In this document: one piece after another, positions 8,096 through 15,635 of the stretch
Layout of the letters: each line of letters begins with the position of its first letter
Numbering within the stretch: position 1 is the first letter of the stretch
Source: CAYWTS01 sp964461265
GTDB lineage: Bacteria > Bacteroidota > Ignavibacteria > Tepidaquicellales > OLB5
Length of the DNA: 18,247 nt
Assembly (NCBI GenBank): GCA_964461265.1
Contig: CAYWTS010000035.1
Span: 1-18,247 of the forward strand
Reading direction: 5' to 3'
Notes under the pieces: model-generated
What the model was told of the DNA's origin: nothing
Database searches by the model: none
Seen by the model: only the letters and a program-made list of their open reading frames with translations
Position numbers and translations under genes: made by a program

Positions 8096-8116
8096 TTTAA
8101 AGTTTTTCGTTTTATG

Positions 8117-10663
8117 CTATTTTAATAATGCCATTCTTTTTACATCGGTGAATGCGACACCGTTTGCTCCATCGGTTATCTCTATCTTATAAAAATAAAT
8201 CCCGCTTGCAAGGTTCATTGCATCGAACTCCTGCCTGTATACCCCAACATCTTTCTTCTCGTTAACCAGCGTCCTTACAACACGTCCAAGCATATCGTAA
8301 ACTACCAGTTTAACATCACCAGCCGAAGGCAGTGTATATGTTATGGTTGTTACAGGATTGAACGGGTTCGGATAGTTCTGCTGTAAAGAGTAATAGTTCG
8401 GAATCTCTACAGTTTTAATCCCTCCCACAAGTGTGTAGTAGGTAAGCTGCAGGCACCATGCCTTAAGCAAACCTGTATCTCCTGATGCATTATCGGTCAT
8501 AACAAGTATCCATGCTCCGTTTACGTTAAGTGTGTTAAACACGCTGAGAGGTGATTCTGGTCTGAATGAGCCTGTGAACGGAGGAGAACCGGATGAAATA
8601 GGCGTAGATGCTGAGTCATTCAGTGTACAGCCTATAACATTATCCCCTGAACCTCCGCGGTTGGTTATTAACGCATCCGATGACCCAAGATGTGAAATCT
8701 GGAATGCAACGTCACCTGTCCATGTATGGTAGAATGTGTCTATTTTTACGTTTACGTCAACTAATGTAAGCCCGATTGGGTCGTTATATATTAAAGTATC
8801 GCGGACTGTTGAATTATCAGGTAAATACTTATTAACATTGTTTCTGCAAACTGTTGCACCTTTAATCTGTGTTCCTGAAGGCAAAACTGTAACGGTTGTC
8901 CTTATAGTATCGTTATTTCTGTTCTCATCATTCGAGAGACCTGAGCAGTACATAAGCGTATAATTACCTGCAGCAGCCGGTGTCCATGAATTGCTGACAG
9001 AATCAACTTTTCCGGGAGTCATATTAAGGTTCGTTGTGTTTGTTAAGACAGAATTGACCCACCATTTGATGGGAACATTTGTTTCGCTGGAAGTACCGCC
9101 GTTTGTAACCTTAGTTCTCATAGTATATGCTGTGCCTGCAACAAACTGGCTTGGGAAGCTGAGCCAGGGTCCCACAATAATATCATGGGCAGGTGGAGCT
9201 CCGCTAATAATATAACCTGCCATAGCTTGGAATGTAGGGTATGCTAATTTATCATCCATCCAGAATGCCCATACTTTGCCATTTCCGGCAGCAATACCGA
9301 TGTAATCGCCCATGTATCCGCCGCCAAGCCCCGGGGTATTCTTTGGTCTGAAATGATGGTCTGCCACTTCAACATCTGTCCACGTGTTTCCTCCATCAAG
9401 TGACCTCGAAATAAACACAGAACAAGAGTCACCGTATGAAGGGAAGTTCCTGTTATCATAGTAAGCAACGTTTACTCCGCCGTTTTCATCAACGCATACA
9501 CACGGGAACCATTGTACTTTGCCGTTATTCATAGCATCCTGGTTAACCCTTATACCTGCAGACCATGTTGCACCACCATCGGTTGAACGGTGCAGAACTA
9601 CATCAGCATCAGAACCTGCAGGTGCTAAATTGTATTGTGAAACCACAATATAGACCCATCCGCTTCTTGCACCTGATGTTCTATCAACAGCAATTCTCGG
9701 AAAACCATTTGTTCTTATTCCCCATCCGTTGAATGAGGTAGACCTTGTTCCGTTACCTGTGAATGCTGGGTCGACCCAAGTGTATGACGCACCTCCATTT
9801 GTAGAATAACCAACACCATAAGAGGTTTCTGTCCAGGGAGAACTTGGTCCGTGATTTGCCCAGGTAGCTATAACTCTGCCGCCCGGTCCTACACAAACGT
9901 CATGTCCCTGTCCGTATAAGCCGGAAGGAGGATTATGAGAAATAGGTGCATCCCATGAAACACCACCGTTGGTTGTTCTGGCAATAAAGGTTATACCTGC
10001 CGAGTAGTTACACCAGCTCATATAACAATATCCATAATACGGGCTTGTTGGCATTTCATCACCGCCTGCAAGGTTTTTATCAGCAGTTGAAAGTGTCTGA
10101 ACCTGGTAGCTAGCTGAGAAGTTCTGCCCATAATTTGTTGAATATTCAGCCTGCATACCTGTAACACTTCCAAACATAACTGTGCTTGAAAGGTGAGTAA
10201 AGATAAGCCTGTTAGCTCCACACCACGCCGGACCCGGGTCTCCACGCTGGTTATTTGTGTTTCCGTTGTTGATATAATCATAACCAAACCACGTTGTTCC
10301 GCTGTTGGTTGACATATATGAACCGGAATTGATTGAAGAACCTGACGTTGCATTTGAAGAACCGAACATAAGATTCGGTGTGTTCCTGCTTATAACAAGC
10401 GGAACCTCTGTTTGCTGCCATGACGTAGGCACAACCCTGATGTTCGGATATGCAAGGTATACTCCCTGCGGAGTTTCAAATCTCCTTGGCTGGAAAGTGA
10501 CCTGTGTAACAGCTGGTGTATTCGGCAATGGTGTGTAATTGCCCGTTGCCATTACTGCTGTGCTCGGATCATTCCATCTTGGAGTTTCCTGTGCAACTGT
10601 AATACCGGCAAGCAGTATTAGCATAAGCATAGGAAGAAGGAAAAAAGATAGTTTTTTAGGCAT
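8117..10663 (-). CDS. Secreted Asp-box (BNR) protein with P-domain-like and T9SS sorting regions (copy B)
   Basis: An 848-residue paralogue of the 5256-7757 product with the same architecture. A signal peptide ends near TVAQ (residue 25). The propeller half (about 26-490) carries Asp-boxes STNSGTTW, STNYGQNF, TTNGGVSW, STNGGASY, STDGGATW and SLDGGNTW, and the shared landmarks NGFPRIAVDRTSG, VAYYDNRN and GGYMGDYIGI. CARDB-like, P-domain-like and T9SS regions follow; the sorting domain is residues 758-848. The propeller halves of the two proteins are only moderately similar (about half identical in the last 130 residues before the junction). In contrast, residues 498-821 are identical even at synonymous sites. 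The final 27 residues diverge again (IYFYKIEITDGANG against VYFYKLEITDASGK). CAGGAG (10670-10675 region) is the likely Shine-Dalgarno. Enzymatic activity is not established. Confidence 0.85.
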   Translation of the reverse strand: MPKKLSFFLLPMLMLILLAGITVAQETPRWNDPSTAVMATGNYTPLPNTPAVTQVTFQPRRFETPQGVYLAYPNIRVVPTSWQQTEVPLVISRNTPNLMFGSSNATSGSSINSGSYMSTNSGTTWFGYDYINNGNTNNQRGDPGPAWCGANRLIFTHLSSTVMFGSVTGMQAEYSTNYGQNFSASYQVQTLSTADKNLAGGDEMPTSPYYGYCYMSWCNYSAGITFIARTTNGGVSWDAPISHNPPSGLYGQGHDVCVGPGGRVIATWANHGPSSPWTETSYGVGYSTNGGASYTWVDPAFTGNGTRSTSFNGWGIRTNGFPRIAVDRTSGARSGWVYIVVSQYNLAPAGSDADVVLHRSTDGGATWSAGIRVNQDAMNNGKVQWFPCVCVDENGGVNVAYYDNRNFPSYGDSCSVFISRSLDGGNTWTDVEVADHHFRPKNTPGLGGGYMGDYIGIAAGNGKVWAFWMDDKLAYPTFQAMAGYIISGAPPAHDIIVGPWLSFPSQFVAGTAYTMRTKVTNGGTSSETNVPIKWWVNSVLTNTTNLNMTPGKVDSVSNSWTPAAAGNYTLMYCSGLSNDENRNNDTIRTTVTVLPSGTQIKGATVCRNNVNKYLPDNSTVRDTLIYNDPIGLTLVDVNVKIDTFYHTWTGDVAFQISHLGSSDALITNRGGSGDNVIGCTLNDSASTPISSGSPPFTGSFRPESPLSVFNTLNVNGAWILVMTDNASGDTGLLKAWCLQLTYYTLVGGIKTVEIPNYYSLQQNYPNPFNPVTTITYTLPSAGDVKLVVYDMLGRVVRTLVNEKKDVGVYRQEFDAMNLASGIYFYKIEITDGANGVAFTDVKRMALLK
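8201..9172. repeat. 972-bp exact direct repeat, copy B
   Basis: Partner of 5340-6311, same orientation, offset 2861 bp. Both borders fall inside coding sequence, in the linker before the CARDB-like region and 27 codons before the end of the gene. Both reading frames are preserved. Confidence 0.9.
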
Positions 10664-10736
10664 TAGTTTCTCCTGAGGATCAATACGATCCCCTGTTTAT
10701 TTAGTATTTATGGAATTTTAATTTATTAATTTATCT

Positions 10737-10765
10737 ATTTTAAGTTAATGAAAAGTTAATTGCAA
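10737..10765 (-). promoter_or_regulatory. Sigma70-like promoter of copy B, shared with copy A
   Basis: On the minus strand, -35 TTGCAA, a 17-nt spacer and -10 TAAAAT, about 75 nt before the ATG. The block AATTTTAAACTTG upstream and TTAAAATAG at the -10 are shared with 7826-7854, although the rest of the leaders differ. A small inverted repeat, GGATC-AATAC-GATCC (10677-10691), lies in the leader just before the Shine-Dalgarno. Confidence 0.65.
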
Positions 10766-10838
10766 GTTTAAAATTGTAGAGACTTACTAACGTATTTAGG
10801 GTAGATGAAGTAGCTTGTAATTAAAAAGAATTAAAATA

Positions 10839-11534
10839 CTAATTTTCGAAAAACTTCTTTTTATAAGAAGATGGAATAGAAATGTATTTGAATCTAAAAA
10901 CCTCACTGAAGTAATTCAGTAATTTTTTCGAAATTGTTTTTAATTTTAATTCCTTTCTTTTTATTTTTTTCATTGAAGTTACACCTTTATGAAATATACC
11001 ACAAGGGATTATCATATCAAAATAACCTAAATCATTATTCACGTTTAATGCCAGACCATGCATAGTTACCCAGCGTGAAACCTTAATTCCAATAGCACAT
11101 ATTTTTTCTTCACCTACCCATACCCCTGTATAACCTTCTTCCCTGTGTGATTTTATCCCGAAATCTTTTAATGTTAAAATAACTGCTTCTTCAAGGTCTC
11201 TTAAGAATTTGTGGCTATCTTTATAGTAGTGTTTTAAATCAAAAATCGGATAACATACAAGCTGCCCGGGACCATGGTAGGTTAGGTCTCCGCCCCGGTC
11301 AATTTCATAGAACGAGATACCTTTTTGCCTTAGAGTTTCATCGTTCATTAGCAGATGGTTTTTATCCCCTGATTTTCCCAATGTAAAAACATGCTCATGT
11401 TCGGTCAGCAGAATTACGTCATCACAATCATTCTTTTGCTTGTATTCATTAATTTTTTTTTGCAGCTGCCAGGTACTATAAAAATCTGTTCTTCCAAGGT
11501 TGCGGAAATAAACTGTCGGTTGATTTGGTTTCAT
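10839..11534 (-). CDS. lipB: Octanoyl-[ACP]:protein N-octanoyltransferase (lipoate biosynthesis)
   Basis: A 231-residue cytoplasmic enzyme that moves octanoate from acyl carrier protein to lipoyl-domain lysines, the first step of endogenous lipoate synthesis. The LipB signature RGGDLTYHGPGQ is at residues 80-91. The catalytic Lys is Lys144 in GEEKICAIGIKV, and the catalytic Cys is Cys178 in IIPCGI. Earlier landmarks LLTEHEHVFTLGK and later HGLALNVNNDL also fit. The length suits the family, with a short basic, aromatic C-terminal tail. No lipA is visible in the window. It is divergent from the transglycosylase across a 214-bp spacer. No clear Shine-Dalgarno precedes the ATG at 11532-11534. Confidence 0.95.
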   Translation of the reverse strand: MKPNQPTVYFRNLGRTDFYSTWQLQKKINEYKQKNDCDDVILLTEHEHVFTLGKSGDKNHLLMNDETLRQKGISFYEIDRGGDLTYHGPGQLVCYPIFDLKHYYKDSHKFLRDLEEAVILTLKDFGIKSHREEGYTGVWVGEEKICAIGIKVSRWVTMHGLALNVNNDLGYFDMIIPCGIFHKGVTSMKKIKRKELKLKTISKKLLNYFSEVFRFKYISIPSSYKKKFFEN

Positions 11535-11590
11535 TGGTCAAAAATAATTCCGAAACGAGGTTAAAAAAAGAGCATTCAGATAAACTTTAC

Positions 11591-11604
11591 TTATCATTTG
11601 ATAA
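11591..11604. promoter_or_regulatory. Short palindrome in divergent lipB/transglycosylase spacer
   Basis: TTATCA-TT-TGATAA has 6-bp perfect arms. It lies 57-70 bp upstream of the lipB start and 77 bp before the -35 of the transglycosylase promoter. It could be a transcription-factor site, but AT-rich palindromes this short also arise by chance. Confidence 0.25.
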
Positions 11605-11680
11605 AATAAAAAGAACAGGTGCAGTTACACCGCATAACTTACATAACTAAAAGAGTTACGGAATTCATTTAATAAATAAC

Positions 11681-11709
11681 TTGATTTTCCTAATTGTTCA
11701 TTCTATATT
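11681..11709 (+). promoter_or_regulatory. Sigma70-like promoter of the LysM transglycosylase gene
   Basis: -35 TTGATT (11681-11686), 17-nt spacer, -10 TATATT (11704-11709). Predicted transcription start is about 33 nt before the ATG. Confidence 0.6.
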
Positions 11710-11724
11710 AGTTATCAAATAATA

Positions 11725-11746
11725 CCTGTAAAAACAGGCGGAGGAG
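11725..11746 (+). promoter_or_regulatory. Leader hairpin and Shine-Dalgarno of the transglycosylase
   Basis: A small stem CCTGT-AAAA-ACAGG (11725-11738) lies directly before a strong Shine-Dalgarno GGAGGAG (11740-11746), whose core is 4 nt from the ATG at 11749. The hairpin stops just short of the ribosome site, so it need not block it. This SD fixes the start codon. Confidence 0.55.
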
Positions 11747-11748
11747 AC

Positions 11749-14211
11749 ATGAAAAGATTCTCAAAGGTTATATTATTTTGTTTATCCGTTTTACTTTTAA
11801 AAATGTTCTCCGGCTGTTCCGGTTCTGAAGAGGTAAGTGAAACGGAAGAGACAAAAAAAATTAAGGATTCAACAAGAATCTACCTTGCACTCGAGGAAGC
11901 AAGGATACATTACACAAAAGCACTTCAATTTAATGAACAGGCTGATTCAAAATCTTCCCGCGAGGAATTTGAAACATCCGTTAAGCACATTTATAAAATT
12001 GATGCTGCTGCTTTAGAAAAGCATCCTAACTGGAAAAATGACTTCAATGAACTTGGTGTAAGCATTGTTCAGGATTATCTTACAGCCATCAGCGATATTT
12101 CCTCAGAGAGTAAGGTATTCAAGCTGGCAAAAAAGCTTGGTGTAAAATACGAAAAGGTCGACAGGAAAGTATACAAAAATACTTTCGACCCTAAAGACCT
12201 CCCGAAAGGGGAAACCATACCTCTTGAAAAGAATCAGTATGTAGAAGAATATCTGAATTATTTCCGGAACGGAGGAAGGAAATATATGGACAAATGGATG
12301 TACCGTTCCGGTAAATACTTCAACCTGATGAGAAGTATACTTCGTGAGAACGATGCTCCCGAGGAACTGGTGTATCTATCGATGATAGAAAGCGGTCTTG
12401 ACCCCAGGATATCCTCATGGGCAGGTGCAATTGGGCTATGGCAGTTTATGCCTGCAACGGGTACCGCTTACGGATTGTACTACGATTCATATACCGACGA
12501 TAAACGAGACCCGGAAAAATCGACTGATGCAGCAGCAAGGCATTTGAAAGATTTATATAATTATTTCGGTGACTGGTACCTTGCACTTGCTGCTTATAAT
12601 GCAGGTTCGGGTCGTATATCAAATGCAATCAAAAATGCGGGTTCAAAAGATTTTTGGTCTATCCGGGATTATATTCCCAAAGAAACGAGAAATTATGTTC
12701 CTCAGTACATTGCCTGTGCACTGATTACTTTAGACCCGGGTTCATATGGTTTCGATGATGTTGAATACGCCTCACCGCTTGAATACGACCGCGTGATTAT
12801 TAAAGCCCAGATTTCAACTTCCCGCATAGCGGAGTTATGTAATACGGACGTAGAAACTATACGTGAACTTAATACTCAGCTTTTACAAGACATTACACCT
12901 GTCTTTGAAGACGGATATCTTATTAAAATACCAAAAGGCAGTTTCAAAGATTTTTCAAAAAACTATGCAGACGCAAGTGATTTTGAAAAATACGGATTTA
13001 CTCCTAAATTCGACGGTAACGAAGGAACAGCGGGCATTGACAACTCAGCTTCATACTCATATTATAAAATAGATGGCTATCATGTTGAAGATCCAAGGTT
13101 TATTATCAGTCCGGCAAAACGGGAACTGGTTTTCCATCAGGTCGCAGATTCTCAATGGCTCTCTCTGATAGCTATTAAATATCAGGTCAGGGCTTCGGAT
13201 ATCAGGATATGGAACAATATCTCCTACGGTAAATATCCCCAAAAGGGGGATAGTCTTTCAATATGGCTTACAGCTTCCAGATATAAAGAGATGTTTGGAG
13301 TAAAAGATGAGGTGAAAGAGAAAGAAATAACCGAAATTACTAGTGACGAAAATAATGAAGTCAAAGAGAAAACAGAGAATACCGAAGTCTCGGAGAAACA
13401 AGACAACTCAGATATCCTGGTTAACAAAGAACACCGGGATGAAAATGTTGAAGTAGAAACCGAAAAGGAAGAAACAGAGAGTAATAAGGAGGTAATAACT
13501 AAAAAGAAAGAACCAACCGGGAGCCTTCTTACTTACACTGTTAAGAAAGGTGATAACCTTTCCGGAATCGCAGAACAATACGGTGTATCGGTTGCAGATT
13601 TAAAAGATTGGAACAACCTTAACTCCGACAAAATTACTGTTGGGCAGAAGCTTAAAATTTATACAGGTAAAACAAATTCACAGACTGAAAAGAAGAAGAA
13701 ATCAAATGCACAAACCTACACGGTAAAGGCAGGTGATAATCTTACCGAAATTGCTGAACAGTTCAGCGTAAGTGTAAGCGATATAAAAGAGTGGAATAGC
13801 CTTGAATCTGATGTAATTTACGAAGGACAGAAACTGAAAATATATTCGGATAAGAAAATCACCAGCAATAAAAACAAAACCAAGCAAACAACCTACACTG
13901 TTAAAGCAGGAGATAACCTTACCGGTATTGCTGAAAAATTCAATATCACAGTTGCAAACCTTAAAGAATGGAATAACCTTGACTCTGATGTTATATACGA
14001 AGGACAGGTATTAAAACTTTATGCTTCAAAAGATACTACAAAAAAGAAAGAAAAAAGCAAGACTGTGTATTACACTGTAAAAAAGGGGGATACTTTGGCT
14101 AAAATTGCGGATAAATATAACGTATCTGTAAGCGATCTGAAGAAATGGAATAAGCTGAAATCAGATACAATAGAAATAGGACAAAAGCTGGTTGTAAAGA
14201 AAGGTTCTTAA
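11749..14211 (+). CDS. MltD-like lytic transglycosylase lipoprotein with LysM repeats
   Basis: An 820-residue envelope lipoprotein: signal with lipobox MFSGC (Cys23), a helical MltD-type N-terminal region (about 45-190), then a family 1 SLT domain. The catalytic glutamate is Glu214 in SMIESGLDP, followed by GLWQFMPATG (229-238) and AAYNAGSGR (from 281). Such enzymes cleave peptidoglycan glycan strands, forming 1,6-anhydro-muropeptides. After the SLT domain come two degenerate LysM-like segments (about 350-390 and 465-505), an acidic Glu/Lys-rich linker (about 515-590) and four clear LysM repeats starting near residues 595, 655, 715 and 774. Each opens with YTVKxGDxL and ends in GQxLxxY or similar. 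The LysM modules should bind the glycan backbone. E. coli MltD is about 450 aa with two LysM; this one has a longer anchor region. It lies between lipB and livK but appears to be a separate transcription unit. Confidence 0.92.
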   Translation: MKRFSKVILFCLSVLLLKMFSGCSGSEEVSETEETKKIKDSTRIYLALEEARIHYTKALQFNEQADSKSSREEFETSVKHIYKIDAAALEKHPNWKNDFNELGVSIVQDYLTAISDISSESKVFKLAKKLGVKYEKVDRKVYKNTFDPKDLPKGETIPLEKNQYVEEYLNYFRNGGRKYMDKWMYRSGKYFNLMRSILRENDAPEELVYLSMIESGLDPRISSWAGAIGLWQFMPATGTAYGLYYDSYTDDKRDPEKSTDAAARHLKDLYNYFGDWYLALAAYNAGSGRISNAIKNAGSKDFWSIRDYIPKETRNYVPQYIACALITLDPGSYGFDDVEYASPLEYDRVIIKAQISTSRIAELCNTDVETIRELNTQLLQDITPVFEDGYLIKIPKGSFKDFSKNYADASDFEKYGFTPKFDGNEGTAGIDNSASYSYYKIDGYHVEDPRFIISPAKRELVFHQVADSQWLSLIAIKYQVRASDIRIWNNISYGKYPQKGDSLSIWLTASRYKEMFGVKDEVKEKEITEITSDENNEVKEKTENTEVSEKQDNSDILVNKEHRDENVEVETEKEETESNKEVITKKKEPTGSLLTYTVKKGDNLSGIAEQYGVSVADLKDWNNLNSDKITVGQKLKIYTGKTNSQTEKKKKSNAQTYTVKAGDNLTEIAEQFSVSVSDIKEWNSLESDVIYEGQKLKIYSDKKITSNKNKTKQTTYTVKAGDNLTGIAEKFNITVANLKEWNNLDSDVIYEGQVLKLYASKDTTKKKEKSKTVYYTVKKGDTLAKIADKYNVSVSDLKKWNKLKSDTIEIGQKLVVKKGS

Positions 14212-14268
14212 ATTAATCAAGTTCAAAGGATTTGTAAGGTTTTAAAGTTCTAAGTGTAAGGGATTGAT

Positions 14269-14290
14269 ATAATCTCCAAAGATTATTTTT
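14269..14290 (+). terminator. Weak terminator after the transglycosylase gene
   Basis: ATAATC-TCCAAA-GATTAT is a 6-bp AT-rich stem followed by TTTT, 58 bp beyond the stop codon. The stem is short and GC-poor, so the call is tentative. Confidence 0.4.
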
Positions 14291-14345
14291 GGCTTGAAAT
14301 TACATCTAACCACTATCAGCCTCTTTTTCCGGTTCTTTTTCTCTC

Positions 14346-14403
14346 AACTTTATTAACTTGATGAACTTTACTAACTTTATGGCGTAAGCCATCCCTTTCG
14401 GGA
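14346..14403. repeat. Tandem 9-mers plus twin hairpins (candidate dispersed intergenic element)
   Basis: Four tandem 9-bp units (AACTTTATT, AACTTGATG, AACTTTACT, AACTTTATG) run from 14346 to 14381. They are followed without a gap by two adjoining stem-loops, ATGGC-GTAA-GCCAT (14379-14392) and TCCC-TTTC-GGGA (14392-14403). The first has a GNRA-type loop. It sits in the 283-bp gap before livK, upstream of its promoter. No protein-coding reading is credible. Confidence 0.55.
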
Positions 14404-14431
14404 CAAACTACATGCATTCGCAATTTCACAA

Positions 14432-14460
14432 TTGAATTAATTGAACCTGTTAGCTATTAT
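14432..14460 (+). promoter_or_regulatory. Sigma70-like promoter of livKH
   Basis: -35 TTGAAT (14432-14437), 17-nt spacer, -10 TATTAT (14455-14460), giving a leader of about 28 nt before the ATG at 14495. No Shine-Dalgarno is visible; the leader is A/T-rich. Confidence 0.6.
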
Positions 14461-14494
14461 TACAAACACTTCAAAAAAATTTCAATATTAAATT

Positions 14495-15634
14495 ATGAAA
14501 AAAGAAATAATTGCAGTTTTCGTATTTTTTACTTGTTTTAGCATATATTTCTCAGGATGCGGTAAATCTTCCGAAAATGAGATATTTATAGGTGAATATG
14601 AATCACTTACCGGTTCGGAAGCAACATTTGGTATTTCAGCCAGTAACGGATTAAAACTTGCTGCAGAGGAAATGAATAACTCCGGAGGACTACTCGGGAA
14701 AAAGATTAAGCTTATAACATACGATGACCAGGGCAAGCCATCTGAAGCTCAAACGGTAGTTCAAAAGTTAATAAATAAAGACAGGGTTGTTGCGGTAATC
14801 GGAGAAGTTGCTTCATCAAGAAGCAAATCGGGTGCACAGATATGCCAGCAAAGCAAAATTCCTATGGTGACACCTGCCTCAACCAACCCTGAAGTTACCG
14901 CAATCGGCGATTATATTTTCCGGGTATGCTTTATTGACCCGTTCCAGGCGACAGTAATGAGCAAGTTTGCATTAAATTCGCTTAAGGTTAAAAGAGTTGC
15001 TGTATTACAGGATTTGAAAAATGCTTACTCAACAGGGCTTTCAAAGTTTTTCCAGACACAATTTTCCGAAATGGGCGGTGAGATTGTGGAAGTTCAGTCA
15101 TATTCAGCAGGCGATAAAGATTTTAAGGCACAGCTGACAGCTATTAAGTCGAAAAATCCCGACGCAGTTTTCATACCCGGTTACTATACCGATGTTGGAT
15201 TGATAGCAATACAGGCAAGAGAAATTGGCATTACTCAGCCGCTGTTCGGCGGTGACGGATGGGAATCAGAAAAGCTGACCGAAGGCAAAGCTGCCGATGC
15301 ACTTGAAGGATGTTTCTTCTCGACTCACGTTTCAACTGAAGACCCTTCGCCTGCTATCCAGAACTTTATTAAAAAGTATAAAGAAAAATACGGAATGATG
15401 CCGGATGCTATGAGTTTCCTCGCTTACGACGCAGGACTTATACTTTTCGATGCTATAAAACGTGCAGGTTCAACCGAACCCGATAAAATCAGGGAAGAAC
15501 TTTCAAAAACCAAAGACTTTAAGGGTGTTACGGGTACTATAACCATCAACGAACAGCGTAATGCTATTAAACCTGCTGTTATACTGGAAATTAAAGGCGG
15601 GAAATTCAAATATAAAGAAACTATCCAGCCATAA
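14495..15634 (+). CDS. livK: Branched-chain amino-acid type ABC transporter substrate-binding lipoprotein
   Basis: A 379-residue extracytoplasmic binding protein with a lipobox ending YFSGC (Cys22). The mature part has the type I periplasmic-binding fold of the Leu/Ile/Val-binding family: IFIGEYESLTGSEATFG, GLKLAAEEMNNSGGLLGKKI, VVAVIGEVASSRS, IPMVTPASTNPEVT, and GGDGWESEKL for the second lobe. The family binds branched-chain amino acids, but related proteins take other amino acids, amides or urea, so the ligand is not certain. The next gene is the matching permease, whose TTG start follows this stop codon after one base, indicating translational coupling. The sigma70-like promoter at 14432-14460 would drive both. 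Confidence 0.9.
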   Translation: MKKEIIAVFVFFTCFSIYFSGCGKSSENEIFIGEYESLTGSEATFGISASNGLKLAAEEMNNSGGLLGKKIKLITYDDQGKPSEAQTVVQKLINKDRVVAVIGEVASSRSKSGAQICQQSKIPMVTPASTNPEVTAIGDYIFRVCFIDPFQATVMSKFALNSLKVKRVAVLQDLKNAYSTGLSKFFQTQFSEMGGEIVEVQSYSAGDKDFKAQLTAIKSKNPDAVFIPGYYTDVGLIAIQAREIGITQPLFGGDGWESEKLTEGKAADALEGCFFSTHVSTEDPSPAIQNFIKKYKEKYGMMPDAMSFLAYDAGLILFDAIKRAGSTEPDKIREELSKTKDFKGVTGTITINEQRNAIKPAVILEIKGGKFKYKETIQP

Positions 15635-15635
15635 A

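Larger units (their letters stand above)
7758..8116. other. 359-bp intergenic region between the two paralogues
   Basis: No credible gene is seen. From high to low coordinates it holds the probable terminator of the 8117-10663 gene (8051-8095), a long imperfect inverted repeat (7989-8051), about 120 bp of AT-rich DNA without recognised structure, then the promoter (7826-7854) and Shine-Dalgarno (7762-7768) of the 5256-7757 gene. The duplicated 972-bp block does not extend into it. Confidence 0.7.

Noticed and set aside
5340..9172. The 972-bp repeat as an insertion sequence or transposon
   Set aside because: It codes for in-frame modules of a secreted protein in both places, and shows no transposase, terminal inverted repeats or target-site duplication.
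15561..15635. Upstream extension of livH to nt 15561
   Set aside because: It would overlap livK by 74 bp and add a charged stretch unlike LivH N-termini. The TTG at 15636 gives the expected start one base after the livK stop.
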